NCBI GenBank assembly: GCA_963576725.1
Contig: OY755238.1
Span: 26,380,334-26,444,333, forward strand
Direction of reading: 5' to 3'
Length of the DNA stretch: 64,000 nt
Origin: Azorinus chamasolen
Taxonomy: Eukaryota; Mollusca; Bivalvia; Cardiida; Solecurtidae
The position numbers and the translations under genes were made by a program. A model generated the notes under the pieces. It was not told the DNA's origin. It saw only the letters and a list, made by a program, of their open reading frames with translations, and made no database searches. Below, one piece after another: positions 18,781-29,445 of this stretch (positions are counted from its first letter, which is position 1; the number at the start of each line of letters is the position of its first letter).

Positions 18781-21255
18781 ATGGCACGTCTCATATATAA
18801 AATAGCAAAATTTGAACAATTAAATGACTATATATCGTCTTTTAATTGGGATTGCCTAACTGAAGGTACTGTAAATGATGCAAGCAGATGTTTTACGGAA
18901 ACTTTTATACGTTTTGCGAACTTATGTATCCCCTCGAAACACATTTTAGTTAGAAATGATGATAAGCCTTGGTTCGATTCCAATTTGAGATTATTTTGTA
19001 GGAAAAGAGACCGCCAGAAATCAATTGCTTTGAAGTCTGGTAAAATAAATGATTGGAACAATTATAAGAAACTCAGAAATAAAGTTAATAACATGAAAAA
19101 ACACGCAAAGGAACGCTTTTTTAACAGTCTCGAAATTTCACTTTCTGAACTAAATTACGGTGATAAGAAAGGATTTTGGAAAATTATAAGACACTTCGTC
19201 AAACAAAATGATTCTTCTAGTACTATCCCTCCACTTTGTACAATCTCTGAACTGGGTGACTTAATTTATCACACTACAGATGAAGAAAAGGCTGAGACCC
19301 TAAATGATTACTTTTCTTCTATTTCTACTATTGATGACACTAATGTTGAATTGCCAGCTTTTCATACTAAAACAAATGAAAGCCTTAATGAGGTTTTTAT
19401 AACGCCAGAGGAGGTCAATTCTGTTATATGCAATCTTGAAATAAATAAAGCTTCGGGTCCTGATGAAATAAGTCACCGCATGTTAAAGGCTGTTTCAAAG
19501 GCGATATCGACACCACTGTCCTTTCTGTTTAATCGTTCTCTCCAAGAGGAAACTTTCCCCGAAATATGGAAATTGTCTAACATTACACCACTTTATAAAA
19601 AAGGTGACAGAAATTCTGCTTCTAATTACCGACCTGTTGCTTTGTTGAGCTGCTGTGGCAAGGTTTTTGAAAGAATAATTTTTAAACACATGCATAACTT
19701 TTTCGTAGATAACAAACTTATTTACAAATATCAATCTGGTTTTTTACCACAGCATTCGACTACATATCAATTAATAGACATATATCACCATATATGCCAA
19801 ACATTCGAGCATAAGCAATTTAGTTGTATGGTTTTCTGTGACATTTCAAAAGCTTTTGACCGAGTGTGGCACAAAGGACTTCTTTTCAAACTTAAACAAA
19901 ATGGAGTAAATGGCAAACTATTGAACTGGGTGTCAGACTACTTGTCTAGAAGAAGGCAGAAAGTAATAATAAATTCTAAATCATCATCTGTTAAATATAC
20001 TTCTGCTGGTGTTCCTCAAGGGTCTGTACTAGGTCCCCTTTTATTTCTGGTCTATGTAAATGACATTTCAGACTCTCTCCTGAGCTTAACTAGGCTATAT
20101 GCGGATGACAGTTCTCTTTACTGTTCAGCTTCTTCGACTCAAGACATAGAGGGTATTATCAATCACGACCTTAACACTATTTCTCTTTGGGCCAAAACCT
20201 GGCTAGTCAAGTTTAATCCTGATAAAACAGAAGCCATGTTTTTTACACTAAGAAAGCGCGAAACCTTGCCAAAACTGTGCTTTGAGGGTACTACTTTAGA
20301 CTTCGTGGATAATCACAAACACCTTGGTATAACACTTGGCGCGAATGGACGATGGGACGAACACATAAAAAATATTCTAAATTCTGCATCTAAAGGAATA
20401 GGTTTGATGAGAAAACTGAAATTTACGCTTAATAGACAAGCTTTAAACCAAATATATATTTCCTATGTAAGACCAATCCTCGAGTATTCTTCAGAAGTTT
20501 GGGACGGCTGTTCATTGCATCTTTCAGATTCTTTAGAAAAATTACAAAATGAAGCAGCTCGCATTGTTACTGGCTTAACGAGATCAGTTGCAATTGAAAA
20601 ATTATATACTGAATGTGGCTGGCAATCACTACAAATACGACGTGAGTCAAGAAAATTATGTTTTATGTACAAAGGGGCACACAATATGTTACCTGACTAT
20701 TTACAGGAACTCTTACCCCAGAATCAGTCTGAGAGACACCAATCTTTAAGAAATACAGATAATTTGTCTGTACCCTTTGCTAGGACAGAAATATTTAAAC
20801 AATCATGCATTCCATCGTCTATTACCAAATGGAATAGATTAGAAACGGAGTACAGGCATTCGCCGTCACTCGCCAACTTTAAATCTAATATATTAAAACA
20901 AACCCGATCCGGAATACCTGCTTACTTCTATTATGGTAATCGTTATATATCAATTCTACATGCACGCTTGAGAAACCAATGTAGCAATCTACAAAACGAT
21001 CTTTTTCAAAATCATATTGCAGATAATCCAAACTGCAGCGGTTGTAATCAAATAGAAGACGCAGAACATTTCTTCTTCAAATGTCAACAGTTTTATCGTG
21101 AAAGAATTGTACTTTTCAACTCAACAAGGCCGTTTCATCCACTAAATACAACTACGTTGCTTTCCGGCCGAGATACGTTAACGTATGAAGAAAATATATT
21201 GATAGTACAAGCAGTTCATAAATTCATAAAAGACTCTGGGAGATTTTCGGTTTAA
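18781..21255 (+). CDS. Non-LTR reverse transcriptase with zinc knuckle
   Basis: 824 uninterrupted codons. RT palm blocks in order: NKASGPDEISHRMLK (~220), NYRPVALLSCCGKVFERII (~282-300), CDISKAFDRVWH (~352-363), GVPQGSVLGPLLFLVYVND (~411-429), and RLYADDSSLY with the catalytic Asp pair at 442-443. The C terminus has C-x2-C-x7-H-x4-C (CSGCNQIEDAEHFFFKC), a zf-RVT-like knuckle. The annotated Met lies in the duplicated junction; originally this was the continuation of the endonuclease frame. The length of the open frame implies recent activity of the family, although this copy lacks its 5' part. Jockey/CR1-like by style; clade not resolved. Confidence 0.93.
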   Translation: MARLIYKIAKFEQLNDYISSFNWDCLTEGTVNDASRCFTETFIRFANLCIPSKHILVRNDDKPWFDSNLRLFCRKRDRQKSIALKSGKINDWNNYKKLRNKVNNMKKHAKERFFNSLEISLSELNYGDKKGFWKIIRHFVKQNDSSSTIPPLCTISELGDLIYHTTDEEKAETLNDYFSSISTIDDTNVELPAFHTKTNESLNEVFITPEEVNSVICNLEINKASGPDEISHRMLKAVSKAISTPLSFLFNRSLQEETFPEIWKLSNITPLYKKGDRNSASNYRPVALLSCCGKVFERIIFKHMHNFFVDNKLIYKYQSGFLPQHSTTYQLIDIYHHICQTFEHKQFSCMVFCDISKAFDRVWHKGLLFKLKQNGVNGKLLNWVSDYLSRRRQKVIINSKSSSVKYTSAGVPQGSVLGPLLFLVYVNDISDSLLSLTRLYADDSSLYCSASSTQDIEGIINHDLNTISLWAKTWLVKFNPDKTEAMFFTLRKRETLPKLCFEGTTLDFVDNHKHLGITLGANGRWDEHIKNILNSASKGIGLMRKLKFTLNRQALNQIYISYVRPILEYSSEVWDGCSLHLSDSLEKLQNEAARIVTGLTRSVAIEKLYTECGWQSLQIRRESRKLCFMYKGAHNMLPDYLQELLPQNQSERHQSLRNTDNLSVPFARTEIFKQSCIPSSITKWNRLETEYRHSPSLANFKSNILKQTRSGIPAYFYYGNRYISILHARLRNQCSNLQNDLFQNHIADNPNCSGCNQIEDAEHFFFKCQQFYRERIVLFNSTRPFHPLNTTTLLSGRDTLTYEENILIVQAVHKFIKDSGRFSV

Positions 21256-21499
21256 CCCTTTCCTTGTTTGAATATTCATGTTAGAAACAATGACATCATG
21301 AATACTTATCAGCTGAATCATTATAAAGATTTCGTGAATATTTTCCTATGACAAAAACTGTTGAGTTAGATATATATCATGCGAAAAGTAAACAGGAAAT
21401 ACGCGGATCTGACAATTCCTATAGTAATTGTCTGATCTAGGTCTACACTGTTTTCAAATGCTTGATAACACGCTTTATAAATATAAGGGAAAAGGTTAA
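21252..21499. mobile_element. pB-A MITE, complete, at the end of the RT frame
   Basis: TTAACCCTTTCCTTGTTTGA ... GGGAAAAGGTTAA with TTAA on both sides. The core palindrome is short (GACAATTCCTATAGTAATTGTC). Confidence 0.85.
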
Positions 21500-22099
21500 T
21501 TTGTATTGTGATTACTAGTTAAGATATGCCTTAGCTTTTAATTGATCTACTTGTGCCACCCTGTTAGTGAACTGTATAATAATGATGTGCCATGGCTTTG
21601 TTACATGTTTGTACCATGTGTATAACTGAAACCGCTGTGCTCGATGTAACTTGACAATGCGAAATAACATAAACAAATGAAATATGCATTGCTGCAAAAC
21701 CATTTGTAATTTTCCCGGTATGCCGTTCAGTTCAATTCTTAGTCTGTACGTTCGTGAACTAAACTGTCGACTCTTTTCAATTTATTTGTCGCCTTTTTCT
21801 TCTCCTCTTTTCATATCTATTTATCTATCTATCTATCTACTTTCTACTGTTATTACACCGGCATTTCTATAAGAACTGTTTAAGCCATTGTAAATATATG
21901 GACATGTAAACTGTAGGGGAAGGGCCGTTTACTATTGTTGAGAGAACTTGTGGCCCGACCCCGTTTCTATGTATAATTAGAAATAAAATATGTTTAAACT
22001 AAACTCAAGCAAAATGTTTTATAACCTCGGATCCAGAAATCTCACCAGTTTGTTTCCCGTTAATAGTGCCAACTCTGACCACATACCGAATCAAATCAC
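21500..22099. other. Possible non-LTR tail, TATC microsatellite
   Basis: 21815-21841 is a short (TATC)n run. 21900-21996 has GGGGAAGGGCCGTTTACTAT and a polyadenylation-like AATAAAATATGTTTAAAC, which would fit a LINE 3' end. No gene seen. Confidence 0.45.
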
Positions 22100-22320
22100 T
22101 GAGTACAAAAAAATGAGCCATGCAAGAAACACCACATACAAAACAAACAGCCAACCGAACAGCACCACATCAAGCAAATGTACATAACTATCGAAACACA
22201 AAGAGATGCACAAAGACAAAACAAACAAACAATAGGGAGCATAGAAATACCGCCTTGGAACGGTCAGTGACAACAATAGTCTATGGGGGTTTAAACAGGT
22301 TTATGGGCACACGTATTCCA
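22100..22320 (-). mobile_element. J retroposon copy 2 at the 3' end of Penelope-like element 2
   Basis: Same order as copy 1 in minus sense: CACTGACCGTTCCAAGGCGG ... GTATGTGGTGTTTCTTGCAT. It again follows Penelope-like coding sequence in the same orientation. An internal gap is present relative to copy 1. Confidence 0.65.
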
Positions 22321-22803
22321 TTCCCTCCCTAAATGACAAACAGTTTAAATGAACGTATGCTCTCTACAACAACCGCCATGTCAAATACAGTGGTAAATTG
22401 CATATAAAACGAAAACATATTTAAGTGAAACAAACTGTATCCTGCTATCACTAGTGTACTCATTGAGTGAACTGCAAACAGAGTAACTGTAGAAAAGTAA
22501 CAATGGTACGACAAAAAACGAGATAGTACAAAGATCCGACGTCTTCCTTTCGTTCCCGGATTTAAGAGGTCGTCTTCATAGAGTACTAAACTTTTCTTGT
22601 CGGCGTACATGAAAAGAGCGCAGCGAGATTGCCAACTGTAAAAGGGTTGATAACCAGACATGCAGTATGTTGTAGAACTATAGGATCATATCCATGTTGA
22701 TGATTTTGTTTAACATATTTGATGAACAATGTGAGAAAATATCCAGGAATTTTACTAAGTTTGTAAATCACATCACCATAAATTAAGGCTGTGAAATACC
22801 GTG

Positions 22804-23148
22804 TCACAGGAGCGCCTTAAGATTGCATTTGTACTTGCCAATAAGTGAGAGATTTCGATGATAAAATTTAGAGAATGTTTTTCTTAGTTTATGATATCTA
22901 TATCCTTGCTTAAGCGGTTTTTCAGTTAAACTGAGATTTCGACTATTAAAATCGTCAACAGAAGAACAATCTCTAGCGAAACGAATAAGTTGAGATATAT
23001 TAACCCCGTAAGATGGGGCATGGGGAACATCTCCGTCAAGATGAGGCAAATTTATAATACTAAAATCAAAATCGTCTCTTTTGGCATAAATTTTAGAAGA
23101 AATCATTCCATTGTCAATTTTAAGGTCTAGATAAAAAAAAAGTTGCAT
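22804..23148 (-). pseudogene. Penelope-like RT fragment (thumb region)
   Basis: 114 codons closely matching copy 1: YLDLKIDNGMISSKIYAKRD, DFDFSIINLPHLDGDVPHAP. It breaks at both ends by frameshift; 22586-22807 and 22329-22661 continue the same protein in other frames. Confidence 0.75.
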
Positions 23149-23689
23149 AAGTGTCGGAAGGGTAAGCTGTAAAAAAAAACCCCAGTATTCAAATTGAGTT
23201 CTATTGCGTAAATAGTAGCAATCAAATCATCAAAGAAAGGGTTATCTAAGTTAAAAATATCATTCCAAATATCGAGAAGTTTCATTGAAGGCTTTTATGA
23301 CATGTTGTGATTGCGGGTTCAAACTGATCACAAAATCTCTTCCATAGCAGTACGAAACCAAATCGGCGACCAGTGGTACACAATCGTACCCATAGGACTA
23401 CCAGTCACCTGACGGTATATAGCATTCCCATAACGTCCCATAACGTACGAATATGTTATCCAGAAGAAAGGTTAGTGATTCGCAAACTTCTGAGCAATAC
23501 CAATTGGCGTAATATGTCATTGGCTCGTCAGTAAAGAAAGCCTTTTCAGCATTACATGCCAGAAATGGTTTTTCTAAAAATCGTATGTGCTTACAGTGGA
23601 TGCAAGAAACCTTTTGTTCTTAATATAGTCTGAAAGTAGGATATCATTCGGAAGCAAAAGTAGCAATGCAAAGAGAGAAAATTGCAGAC

Positions 23690-23890
23690 TCGGTTTATCG
23701 AGTCTGTTCATGAGTAGTAATTAAAAGTGCAACACTACTCGCGCCCCCCGCTAGCACCGGCTTAAGTAGTATTCAATTTTCAAAACTAATAGCATCAAAA
23801 CTAATGATCCCAAAGGACCAGAAAATATAACAACACTGAGAATGAAGTGAAGTACGGGGCGACTTTTTACGGCCGCCTCACAAGCACTTA
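23690..23890. repeat. N repeat inside Penelope-like element 2
   Basis: ATCGAGTCTGTTCATGAGTA, GTGCAACACTACTCGCG and GGGGCGACTTTTTACGGCCG reappear reverse-complemented at 52965-53200. It interrupts the Penelope-like sequence, so it is probably a separate insertion. Confidence 0.6.
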
Positions 23891-24439
23891 ACACCCGCTG
23901 TTGTGTAGTAAATAGGGAGATCCTTCCGAAGCAAAAGTAGCAATGCAAGGAGAGAAAATTGCAGACTTAGTTTTATTCTTTGTTTAAGACATCTGAAGAG
24001 TTTTTGATAGATCAGAAGAGATTTATTCAAGAATTTTAATGTCTTTTCACAATAGAATTTTACATGTTCTGTTATTTTCGTTAAACAAGAAGTCAAAAGT
24101 ACAGACCCTTTTGCAGTTGTACAAGAGCTAGAATTTGCACTGAAACGCGCTTTGTATGTGTTTATGTAGGTTTGTTAACCAATACATTGTAGGAAGTGTA
24201 TGTTGTGTAATTTTAATATCTGCTCTAAGCTGTACACACTCTTTGACATGGTCCGAAACAACGGTCTTTTCGTCAGTAGTAACTGAAATGTATGACTTGG
24301 TATTAATAAATTACTGCTTTAAGACATCGATATAATGTAATCGTCAAATAATAATGACATTGTTCGATGCCTTATCAGCAGGGATAAAGACGTATTTTGA
24401 ATGGAAATCCTGTAAACCCTATTTAAGATTTCTAAAAGA

Positions 24440-24690
24440 AGTTTTGTGAGGTTGGGCGCCCCTAAACCGGATAAACCTCCAGTGACTATTGTCACTGACC
24501 GTTCCAAGGCGGTACGTCCATCTTCTCCCTATTGTTTGTTTGTTTTTTTTATCTTTGTGCGTCTCTTTATGTGTTTGGTAATTATGTACATTTGCTGTGT
24601 TTTCTTGTGTTGCTGTTCGGGCGGCTGTTTGTTCTGTATGTGGTGTTTCCTGCATGTCTTATATTGTACTTTTAGGTGGACGAAGGTGTT
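24440..24690 (+). mobile_element. J retroposon, solo copy in opposite orientation
   Basis: GAGGTTGGGCGCCCCTAAAC ... CACTGACCGTTCCAAGGCGG ... GTATGTGGTGTTTCCTGCAT on the plus strand, lying within minus-strand Penelope-like element 2. This shows that J moves on its own. Confidence 0.75.
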
Positions 24691-25260
24691 CATTTGAGCT
24701 ATAAAATGAAATACACGTGTACGTGTCAATTACATTCAAATTAGTTTTTTCCAATTTGAAAGAACATTAGACTCAACATGTTCTCTACGACACCATTTAA
24801 TACTGAAACATTGTAAAGCCTCACAGCAATCAGACCTCGACAAGAGTTAAAATATATCAGTGATGGTATTCTATATTTGGGACCTTTATTCAGAAGATAT
24901 CGTAGATGTTTATCTTTATTTATCTCGAAGTTACCAGTAATCACATGACCAGCCGGAGAATAGCAAAATGTTGAGGTTGCGCAATCTTAATTATCATGAA
25001 TATTATCATTAATATTAAGGTCGGCAACAATTCTATTATAATTGAAAATTGTATTTCTGATGGTTTTGTTATATTTGTAGCTGATAATAGGTAGTTCTGT
25101 ATTTTAAAGTATTTAGAAATAGTGTCAATTACATTTTTGTCTCTGAATATACTTCGGAGGTCAATAAAATTAATACCTTTATTAATAAAAGGAAATTTCA
25201 TAAATAATCTTTGGTGATCAGATAACTTGTCAATGTGTGGGGTAAAGCTTGGTATCAAAC

Positions 25261-25679
25261 TAGCCGTTCCTATGAGAGGATCTGATCTAAAAATGATGGT
25301 ATTGGCTTGTTCGTCAATTTCGACGATATTGATAAGGAAGACAGTCTAGAAAGCATGGCATGTTAGTGGTGTTTGGTGTGGTGTCTTTTCGTATGTGACT
25401 CTGTCTGTTTTGGCTGTTTTTCCATATTCCATGTTTACCAGAAGTTAGACGTAAAATATGTAGATCAAGAGTAGTCATCTTCATACGAGATCTTCGTTTA
25501 ATATTACCATTTTAACGAATTCCATGTGATCGAGATTTGCGTTTCCGTATAGAAAAAGTGAAAAAATGTCTACATCAGGATCTTTTGAAATATGCCCAGT
25601 CTGGTAAATATTATCAGTTAAGCCTTAAGGAAACGGTGTTGGCAAATTCTTAATTTAACTTAATTCAGATATAAATCTA
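25261..25679. other. No recognised coding; boundary between retrotransposons
   Basis: No motif seen. Penelope-like element 2 fades at about 25260, and the 5' UTR of non-LTR element 2 probably begins in this stretch. Confidence 0.4.
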
Positions 25680-25829
25680 GCTTTCGATTGATTTAAATTG
25701 TCAATTAAATATGGCGACCAGGTTAGACGTGTTTTTCGCATAGTGATACAAATAGATCAAAACAAAGTGTTTAAATGCAATGCAAAAGTTATTTATGAAG
25801 TAAAATGGTTCAAAACTAACATTTAAAGT

Positions 25830-26543
25830 GTGTGGGCTTATCTAAAAGTGAAAATGACGAGAAATAATGAATTTGGACTTGTAAATGGGAATAGATTTGG
25901 AATTTTGGAAGAGCGGGAAAACGGTGAGTTGAAAACAATGGAATCTACAGACATTTCTCGACAAGATTTTGTGCAAAGTTCATTAGACAACAAAATGATT
26001 CTCATGTTTGATGAGCTAAGATTCATCAGAAATGAACAGGTCAGCTGCAGTCGTAGCATAGTGCAATTTCAACAGACAATGGGCAACATGAATGCCAGAA
26101 TATCTCAAGTGGCAAACATTCAAAATCAGCAAACTGAATTCATGAAAATTCTGGCATATAAATCGATAGATGTAGAGGCAAGATCAAGGAGGAATAATCT
26201 TATATTTAGAGGGTTTACAGAGAATGTTGGTGAGAACTGTTTCCTGCTGATAAGAGACTTTTTAGAGAATCACCTTGACATTGACCCAGATCAGATATAT
26301 CTAGCTCGGGCACATAGGTTAGGACAGCCAGGTCAACGAAATCAGCGAAATCAAAGAAAAAGGCCTATAATTGTTAATTTTAGAGACTTCTGTGATACTG
26401 AGAAAATAATGAGTAGAGTCACAATGCTGAGAAATACGCCATTTTCTGTTGACCTTGACCACCCGCGCAGGAGGCTCGAACCAGATTGTGGCCGCATTAT
26501 AAGCAACTCAAGGGTCAATCACCACGATCAAAGGTACAAATAG
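25830..26543 (+). pseudogene. Non-LTR 2 ORF1, N-terminal and RRM-like part
   Basis: An RNA-binding ORF1-like protein. Residues ~80-115 look helical/coiled (QQTMGNMNARISQVANIQNQ). VEARSRRNNLIFRGF (~119-133) and YLARAHRLGQPG then RPIIVNFRDF are typical of L1-type ORF1 RRM domains that coat element RNA. The frame leaves homology after RRRLEPDCGR, where a frameshift moves the protein into the next frame. Confidence 0.7.
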
Positions 26544-26761
26544 TATACCCTGCAAAACTTATTCAAGACGGGAGACTTGTGCGCGATGAACTTCCTGAGT
26601 GGAGCAAGTATACACGGACGAGCAGGTTGCCCCCAGTAGACCAGGTCGGTCATGAAGTGAACACCAGGGACAACGGCCCCAGCAACCACCGACATACATC
26701 CAGACTGTCACTCAACCAACATACATCCAGAATGTCACTCAACCAACAAGCACACAGTTAA
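26486..26761 (+). pseudogene. Non-LTR 2 ORF1, C-terminal domain after frameshift
   Basis: SKVQIVYPAKLIQDGRLVRD then ELPEWSKY is the conserved ORF1 C-terminal domain (VYPAKLxxDG). It follows the RRM directly once the frameshift near 26500 is allowed for. It stops after a short HTSRLSLNQ duplicate. Confidence 0.7.
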
Positions 26762-26796
26762 ATACATATGATCGTTACATACCTCAATCTATCGCG

Positions 26797-27687
26797 ATGA
26801 CAGGAAACATGGTGCAGTCACCATCTTTTGATAGAGACCCAAGGAAAAATATCCCAAATGTGACACTTATGTCATCACATGGCCCAGTTGTTACAGACCC
26901 ATCACAGTCACATATAAAACCCTCAAATCCTGTACAGATAAACATGTCCCAGGGTCCTTGTCCTATTAGAATCGAGAATTGTCATACGAACTCTCATAGT
27001 GCTTCACAACAGGCCCCCATGGAATATATGCCTTCTTCTCAGACTCACATAGCCAACCAGGTTAACTCCACGGAACCAATGAACACACCGAGCATAACTC
27101 GCTCAAACCAAGAACCCTCAGTAGCACAGGAGCCCAACAGTCAGGGGCACTTTATTGAAGGTATTCTGCCCCTCCCACAGGCAGCTAGTTACAGCACCGC
27201 TGATAATCTCCCGTATACTGATCCAACCGTACAGTTAACAAAACTTTTTCCACCCGTTTGTGCTGCGTCTATAGTAATACCACAACTGACAGTAGATCCT
27301 GATCATTTAGCCACCAATGTTAATATAGCAAGCATATATACAGAGGGTAGCTCCAATCATGAAAACACAGCTCCTAAAACTGTGGAATGTGTCAGTGAGA
27401 CAGTGACACCAGTCTGTGTAAACAAAGATAATACACAACCTGCCAATACTAATACATGTACTTCGCCTGTGCGTGGACGTTCACGTGCCTCACGTGCTGT
27501 GTCCCGTTCTGAAAAGCGTTCAAGCTCGGCAAATCCGTATAGAAGACAGAGCGTGAGCAGCGTGCGTAACAAAGACAACAGTAAAGATAGGGTTTTACCA
27601 GTATCTATAAATAGAACTGCACAAGAACACAGTCAAACAACAGGTGATGGGTTTTCCCCTACAGTAGGTGAAACCCCGGGTCATTAG
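26797..27687 (+). pseudogene. Non-LTR 2 ORF1 low-complexity tail
   Basis: 296 codons rich in Ser, Asn, Thr, Pro and Gln without a fold I recognise, ending with an Arg/Ser-rich block (GRSRASRAVSRSEKRSSS). It probably continued ORF1 before the stop at 26759; a nucleic-acid-binding role for the RS block is inference. It ends about 30 bp before the start of the endonuclease homology. Confidence 0.5.
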
Positions 27688-27717
27688 ATCAGAGATGAGG
27701 TCTCGCTTCGGTGTGCT

Positions 27718-28461
27718 CTATTGAATATTCAAGGTCTTGTTACCAGGCGATAAAATAAGCTAACATCACCTGAGGTGAAAAATATATTTGACAATCATGA
27801 CATTGTTTTATTTACAGAGACATGGGCACACGAATTGTGCAAGTTAGAAGTAGAAAATTTCGAATGTTTTGTTTTAAATAGAACACAAAATAAATCTACA
27901 TCGAAACGAGCTTCAGGTGGCATTATTGTGTACATAAGAAATGACTTTGTTTGTACAGATACATTAGTTTTCCAAAGTGAGGATGATATCATATGCATTA
28001 AAATTAAAGGGTCAATGTTATCACTTCAAAATGATTTATTTGTATGTATATGCTATGTAGTGCCTGAAAATAGTAGCCGACAATCAATGATAGACTCGCA
28101 TACGTTTGATAGACTGCTAGAACATATTCTAGAATTAAATGTTAAAAATGAAAATGGTTTTAACATGTTGCTGTGTGGGGACATGAACGCACATACTTCA
28201 AATTGCCCTGATTTTGTATTAGAGGATAACAATGTGCATATAGATTTTTTACCACAATATTATATAATCGATGCAGAAATGAAACGATGCTCACAAGATA
28301 ATAGTCGATTAAATAGTAATGGCAAAATGCTACTAGAATTATGCAAGCAGACAGGTCTTCGTATTCTAAACGGTAGGGTTGGTAATGACAAGCATATTGG
28401 CCGTTATACCTTTGTAGGACACAGTGGCTCAAGTGTTATTGACTATGTTATTGGAACTTAA
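27718..28461 (+). pseudogene. Non-LTR 2 AP-endonuclease
   Basis: LLNIQGLVTRR precedes an in-frame stop at 27751-27753. Then NHDIVLFTETWAHELCKLEV (catalytic Glu block), SGGIIVYIRND, LLCGDMNAHT (GDxN) and YTFVGHSGSSVIDYVIGT follow. The SDH block comes after another in-frame stop at 28459. All are in one frame, so two point mutations broke an intact ORF2. Confidence 0.85.
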
Positions 28462-29445
28462 AATTTATTCCAATATGTTGATATGTTTAATGTAAATGAT
28501 CCGAATATATTATCGGACCATTGTCTTATTGATTTTACGCTTTCTTTTAATAAAAACGAAACCAGTAATGAAACATCGCGCGAGAAGAGAGAATCTGTTA
28601 CAAGTAAATACGTTTGGAATAGTGAAAGGAAAGTTGAATATGTTGAGAGTTTGTCTTCTACGGATACTATCATGAAACTTGTTGTTTTTAATAATAATGT
28701 ACTCAAATCCACTTTTCCGAATGACATTGACTCTTGTATAGATGAATTGGCGTCTATTTTTGATGGAGTTGTGTCCCCTTTATTTAAACGTAATATTAGT
28801 AAATCTATACCAGGTAATCATGACACGGCCAATTACAACCAAACTTGGTATACAGATGAATGCTATGATAAAAGGCGTATATTTTATAGACTGCTAAATG
28901 TATATAGACTAGACAAATCAGAATGTAATAGAGTAAGTATGGTGAATGCTAGAACACAGTATAAAGATTGCATCCGAAAGTGTAAAACTGATCACGATAA
29001 AAAAGAAACTCAAAAATTAACAGAAGCTAGACACAAAAACGCAAGATTATACTGGAATATGCTTAAACAATCTGCTGGAATTAGACAGTCAAACATTTCT
29101 ATTGATGTATTTGAGCAATATTTTAAATCTGTAAATAATCCGAGTGATCACTTCTACACACCTGACGATGACATCCTGCATTTTATTGAGCGATATGAGC
29201 GTAATGAGTTCAGCATAATGTTTGAAGAATTGAATATTCCGATAAGTGAAGAAACTCTCTTAAAAGCTATAAGTCAACTTAAATCCAATAAAAGTGGCGG
29301 ACCAGATATGTATTTAAATGAGTTTTTCACCCATGGCAAACATGTTTTAACGCCCTTTTTATTGTCTCTTTTTAATAGAATATTTGAATTAGGATATTTT
29401 CCGGAGAGTTGGTCTGAAGGATTTGTTGTACCCTTACATTTATGA
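28462..29445 (+). pseudogene. Non-LTR 2 ORF2: end of endonuclease and start of RT
   Basis: NDPNILSDHCLIDFTLSF is the final endonuclease motif, in frame with the preceding piece. LKSNKSGGPDMYLNEF (~265) opens the RT. The frame ends at GFVVPLHL, where a frameshift leads to the next piece (expected KKG follows as MKGSMNDENNYRG). Confidence 0.85.

Larger units (their letters stand above)
18242..21255 (+). mobile_element. Non-LTR retrotransposon 1 (APE/RT type), 5'-truncated
   Basis: Contains the C-terminal part of an AP-like endonuclease and a full reverse transcriptase with a C-terminal zinc knuckle. The 5' end abuts D2. The RT stop codon TAA is provided by the TTAA of a pB-A MITE, so a 3' UTR is displaced; 21900-21996 (AGAAATAAAATATGTTTAAA) may be its tail. 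Confidence 0.9.
22329..25260 (-). mobile_element. Penelope-like element 2, decayed but longer
   Basis: Minus strand, in coding order: 25258-24941 (DKLSDHQRLFMKFPFINKG), 24944-24741 (GHVITGNFEINKDKHLRYLL, then NKGPKYRIP), J insertion, 24395-24350 (YVFIPADKASNNVII), 24200-24145 (LPTMYWLTNLHK), then RT motifs near 23400 and the C-terminal blocks to 22329. PADKASN and P..YWL.KLHK are Penelope-like RT landmarks. Many frameshifts and stops make it a pseudogene. It gives the upstream half missing from copy 1. Confidence 0.8.

Noticed and set aside
22091..22332. Open frames on both strands in the J copies
   Set aside because: Low-complexity Thr/Gln/Asn and Cys/Val peptides that change between copies; J behaves as non-coding.
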